Source: Oscillospiraceae bacterium (GTDB lineage Bacteria; Bacillota; Clostridia; Oscillospirales; Ruminococcaceae). From it: a stretch of 6,251 bases of DNA. The notes below the pieces were generated by a model, which worked only from the letters and a program-made list of their open reading frames with translations, did not search any database and had not been told where the DNA came from. The stretch lies in the NCBI GenBank assembly GCA_029062865.1, contig JAIDPG010000108.1, positions 1-6,251 on the forward strand, given 5' to 3'. The translations under genes and the position numbers were made by a program. Numbering within the stretch: the stretch's first letter is position 1; each line of letters begins with the position of its first letter. This document shows, piece by piece, positions 5,670-6,251 of this stretch.

Positions 5670-6032
5670 ATGGACAAGAAGATTTTGTTGGTTGACGACG
5701 CGGCGTTTATGAGAATGCTTATCAAGGACACGCTGACAAAGAACGGCTACACAAGCATACTCGAAGCGGCGGACGGCGCGATTGCGTGCGAGGTTTACAC
5801 AGCTGAAAAGCCCGATCTCGTTATTATGGATATCACGATGCCGAATATGACGGGTATCGACGCTCTCAAGAAGATCAAGGAGGGCGACCCCATGGCGAAG
5901 GTCGTTATGTGTTCCGCAATGGGACAGGAAGCAATGGTAGTCGAAGCTATCAAGCTCGGTGCTTTGGACTTCATCGTAAAGCCTTTTAAGGCGGACAGAA
6001 TTCTCCAAACAGTGAAAAAGGTACTCGGCTGA
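5670..6032 (+). CDS. cheY: Chemotaxis response regulator CheY
   Basis: CheY is the single-domain receiver protein that is phosphorylated by CheA and binds the motor switch. The 120-residue length is standard, and there is no output domain. The acidic pocket is D9 and D10 (ILLVDDAAFMRMLIKD), the phosphorylation site is D54 (VIMDITMPNMTGIDAL), and the switch residues are S82 (VVMCSAMGQEAM), F101 and K104 (DFIVKPF). VDDAAFMRM, MCSAMGQ and DFIVKPF are characteristic of the Gram-positive motility CheY next to fliY and are very close to B. subtilis CheY as I recall it. AAGGAG (5656-5661) lies 8 nt before the ATG. Its substrate relationship with the neighbouring FliY (phosphatase) and FliM (target) explains the gene order. 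A terminator-like hairpin follows 18 bp after the stop. Confidence 0.97.
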   Translation: MDKKILLVDDAAFMRMLIKDTLTKNGYTSILEAADGAIACEVYTAEKPDLVIMDITMPNMTGIDALKKIKEGDPMAKVVMCSAMGQEAMVVEAIKLGALDFIVKPFKADRILQTVKKVLG

Positions 6033-6050
6033 TTTAACGCATAATACACA

Positions 6051-6074
6051 GGCGGGGAATCTTTCCCGCCTTTT
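6051..6074 (+). terminator. Rho-independent terminator after cheY
   Basis: GGCGGGGA (6051-6058) and TTCCCGCC (6063-6070) form an 8-bp stem, six of these G-C pairs plus one G-U, with an ATCT loop. TTTT follows directly (6071-6074), then GGCGTTTT. The T-run is short, so termination is probably partial, which would fit fliO continuing the operon 60 bp further on. Confidence 0.7.
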
Positions 6075-6119
6075 GGCGTTTTGACGGGGAATTTTTTGGT
6101 GCGGCGTGAGTTGGCGAAC

Positions 6120-6127
6120 AGGAGGTG
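6120..6127 (+). promoter_or_regulatory. fliO ribosome binding site (decides TTG start)
   Basis: AGGAGGTG matches the anti-Shine-Dalgarno end of 16S rRNA over 8 bases. The AGGAGG core ends 8 nt before the TTG at 6134. The next in-frame ATG (6149) is 23 nt away from the core, too far, so TTG is preferred. Confidence 0.8.
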
Positions 6128-6133
6128 TCATTT

Positions 6134-6251
6134 TTGGAATATTTTCAGATGATAATGGCACTTATCGGCGTTCTGGCGCTGGTTTTCGCGCTGTTCTGGG
6201 TGATGAAGAAAATCAACAAGCGCAGCACAATGTCCGACGGCCGGAATATGA
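6134..6251 (+). CDS. fliO: Flagellar biosynthesis protein FliO (FliZ-like), N-terminal part, cut by window end
   Basis: Thirty-nine residues are visible from the TTG start and the frame is still open at the window edge. They read MEYFQMIMALIGVLALVFAL and onward: a short polar start, one hydrophobic helix (about residues 6-24), then the basic KKINKR and a polar stretch. This is the layout of FliO, a single-pass membrane protein that helps assemble the FliP/FliQ/FliR export gate and has a small cytoplasmic domain after the helix. The sequence alone is too short to be decisive. The call rests mainly on position, since fliO (fliZ in B. subtilis) directly follows fliM-fliY-cheY in Gram-positive flagellar operons and precedes fliP. 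A strong Shine-Dalgarno (6120-6127) supports a real gene. No promoter is visible between the preceding terminator and this start. Confidence 0.8.
   Translation, partial: MEYFQMIMALIGVLALVFALFWVMKKINKRSTMSDGRNM

Noticed and set aside
5632..5670. Possible promoter upstream of cheY (TAGAAT, or a sigma-28-like TAAA with GATACG)
   Set aside because: The TAGAAT has no properly spaced -35, and the sigma-28 match is poor and overlaps the cheY Shine-Dalgarno.

Overview
The window is a compact run of flagellar and chemotaxis genes, all on the + strand. In order it holds the 3' end of flgE (hook), flbD/swrD, motA, motB (stator), fliM and fliY (C-ring switch), cheY (response regulator) and the 5' end of fliO (export apparatus). 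The gene content and order, the two-domain FliY (CheC-like plus FliN-like) instead of a short FliN, the FlbD/SwrD-family gene and the strong Gram-positive Shine-Dalgarno sequences point to a motile member of the Bacillota, most likely a Clostridia-type organism. The fairly GC-balanced codon use would fit an Oscillospirales- or Lachnospirales-like gut or rumen bacterium, but that finer placement is inference. TGA acts as a normal stop here (fliM and cheY).

Layout. Positions 1-1079 are the C-terminal 358 residues of the hook protein. A 93-bp gap with a strong GC-rich hairpin follows, then small flbD (1173-1394). A 48-bp leader with a perfect 8-bp hairpin and a three-codon minicistron precedes motA (1443-2240, TTG start). 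A 174-bp AT-rich gap separates motA from motB and carries a near-perfect extended -10 sigma-A-type promoter, an imperfect 24-bp palindrome and three TTGCAA hexamers. motB (2415-3395) is followed by fliM (3439-4428, GTG start), fliY (4442-5623) and cheY (5670-6032). A Rho-independent-type terminator at 6051-6074 lies between cheY and fliO (6134 to beyond the edge, TTG start).

How they work together. MotA and MotB form the ion-driven stator. FliM and FliY form the switch complex on the C-ring. Phosphorylated CheY binds the N-terminal peptide of FliM to change rotation, and the CheC-like domain of FliY, with both active-site motifs intact, is expected to dephosphorylate CheY-P. FlgE builds the hook, FlbD/SwrD supports motor power, and FliO helps assemble the export gate.

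I see no previously undescribed system. The parts worth a second look are regulatory and architectural: a promoter with operator-like repeats that splits the motA-motB pair, hairpins at several gene junctions, a terminator inside the flagellar run, no fliL next to the stator and switch genes, an extra C-terminal tail on MotB, and a FliY that lacks the N-terminal CheY-binding peptide and has a long Pro/Met/Gln linker.
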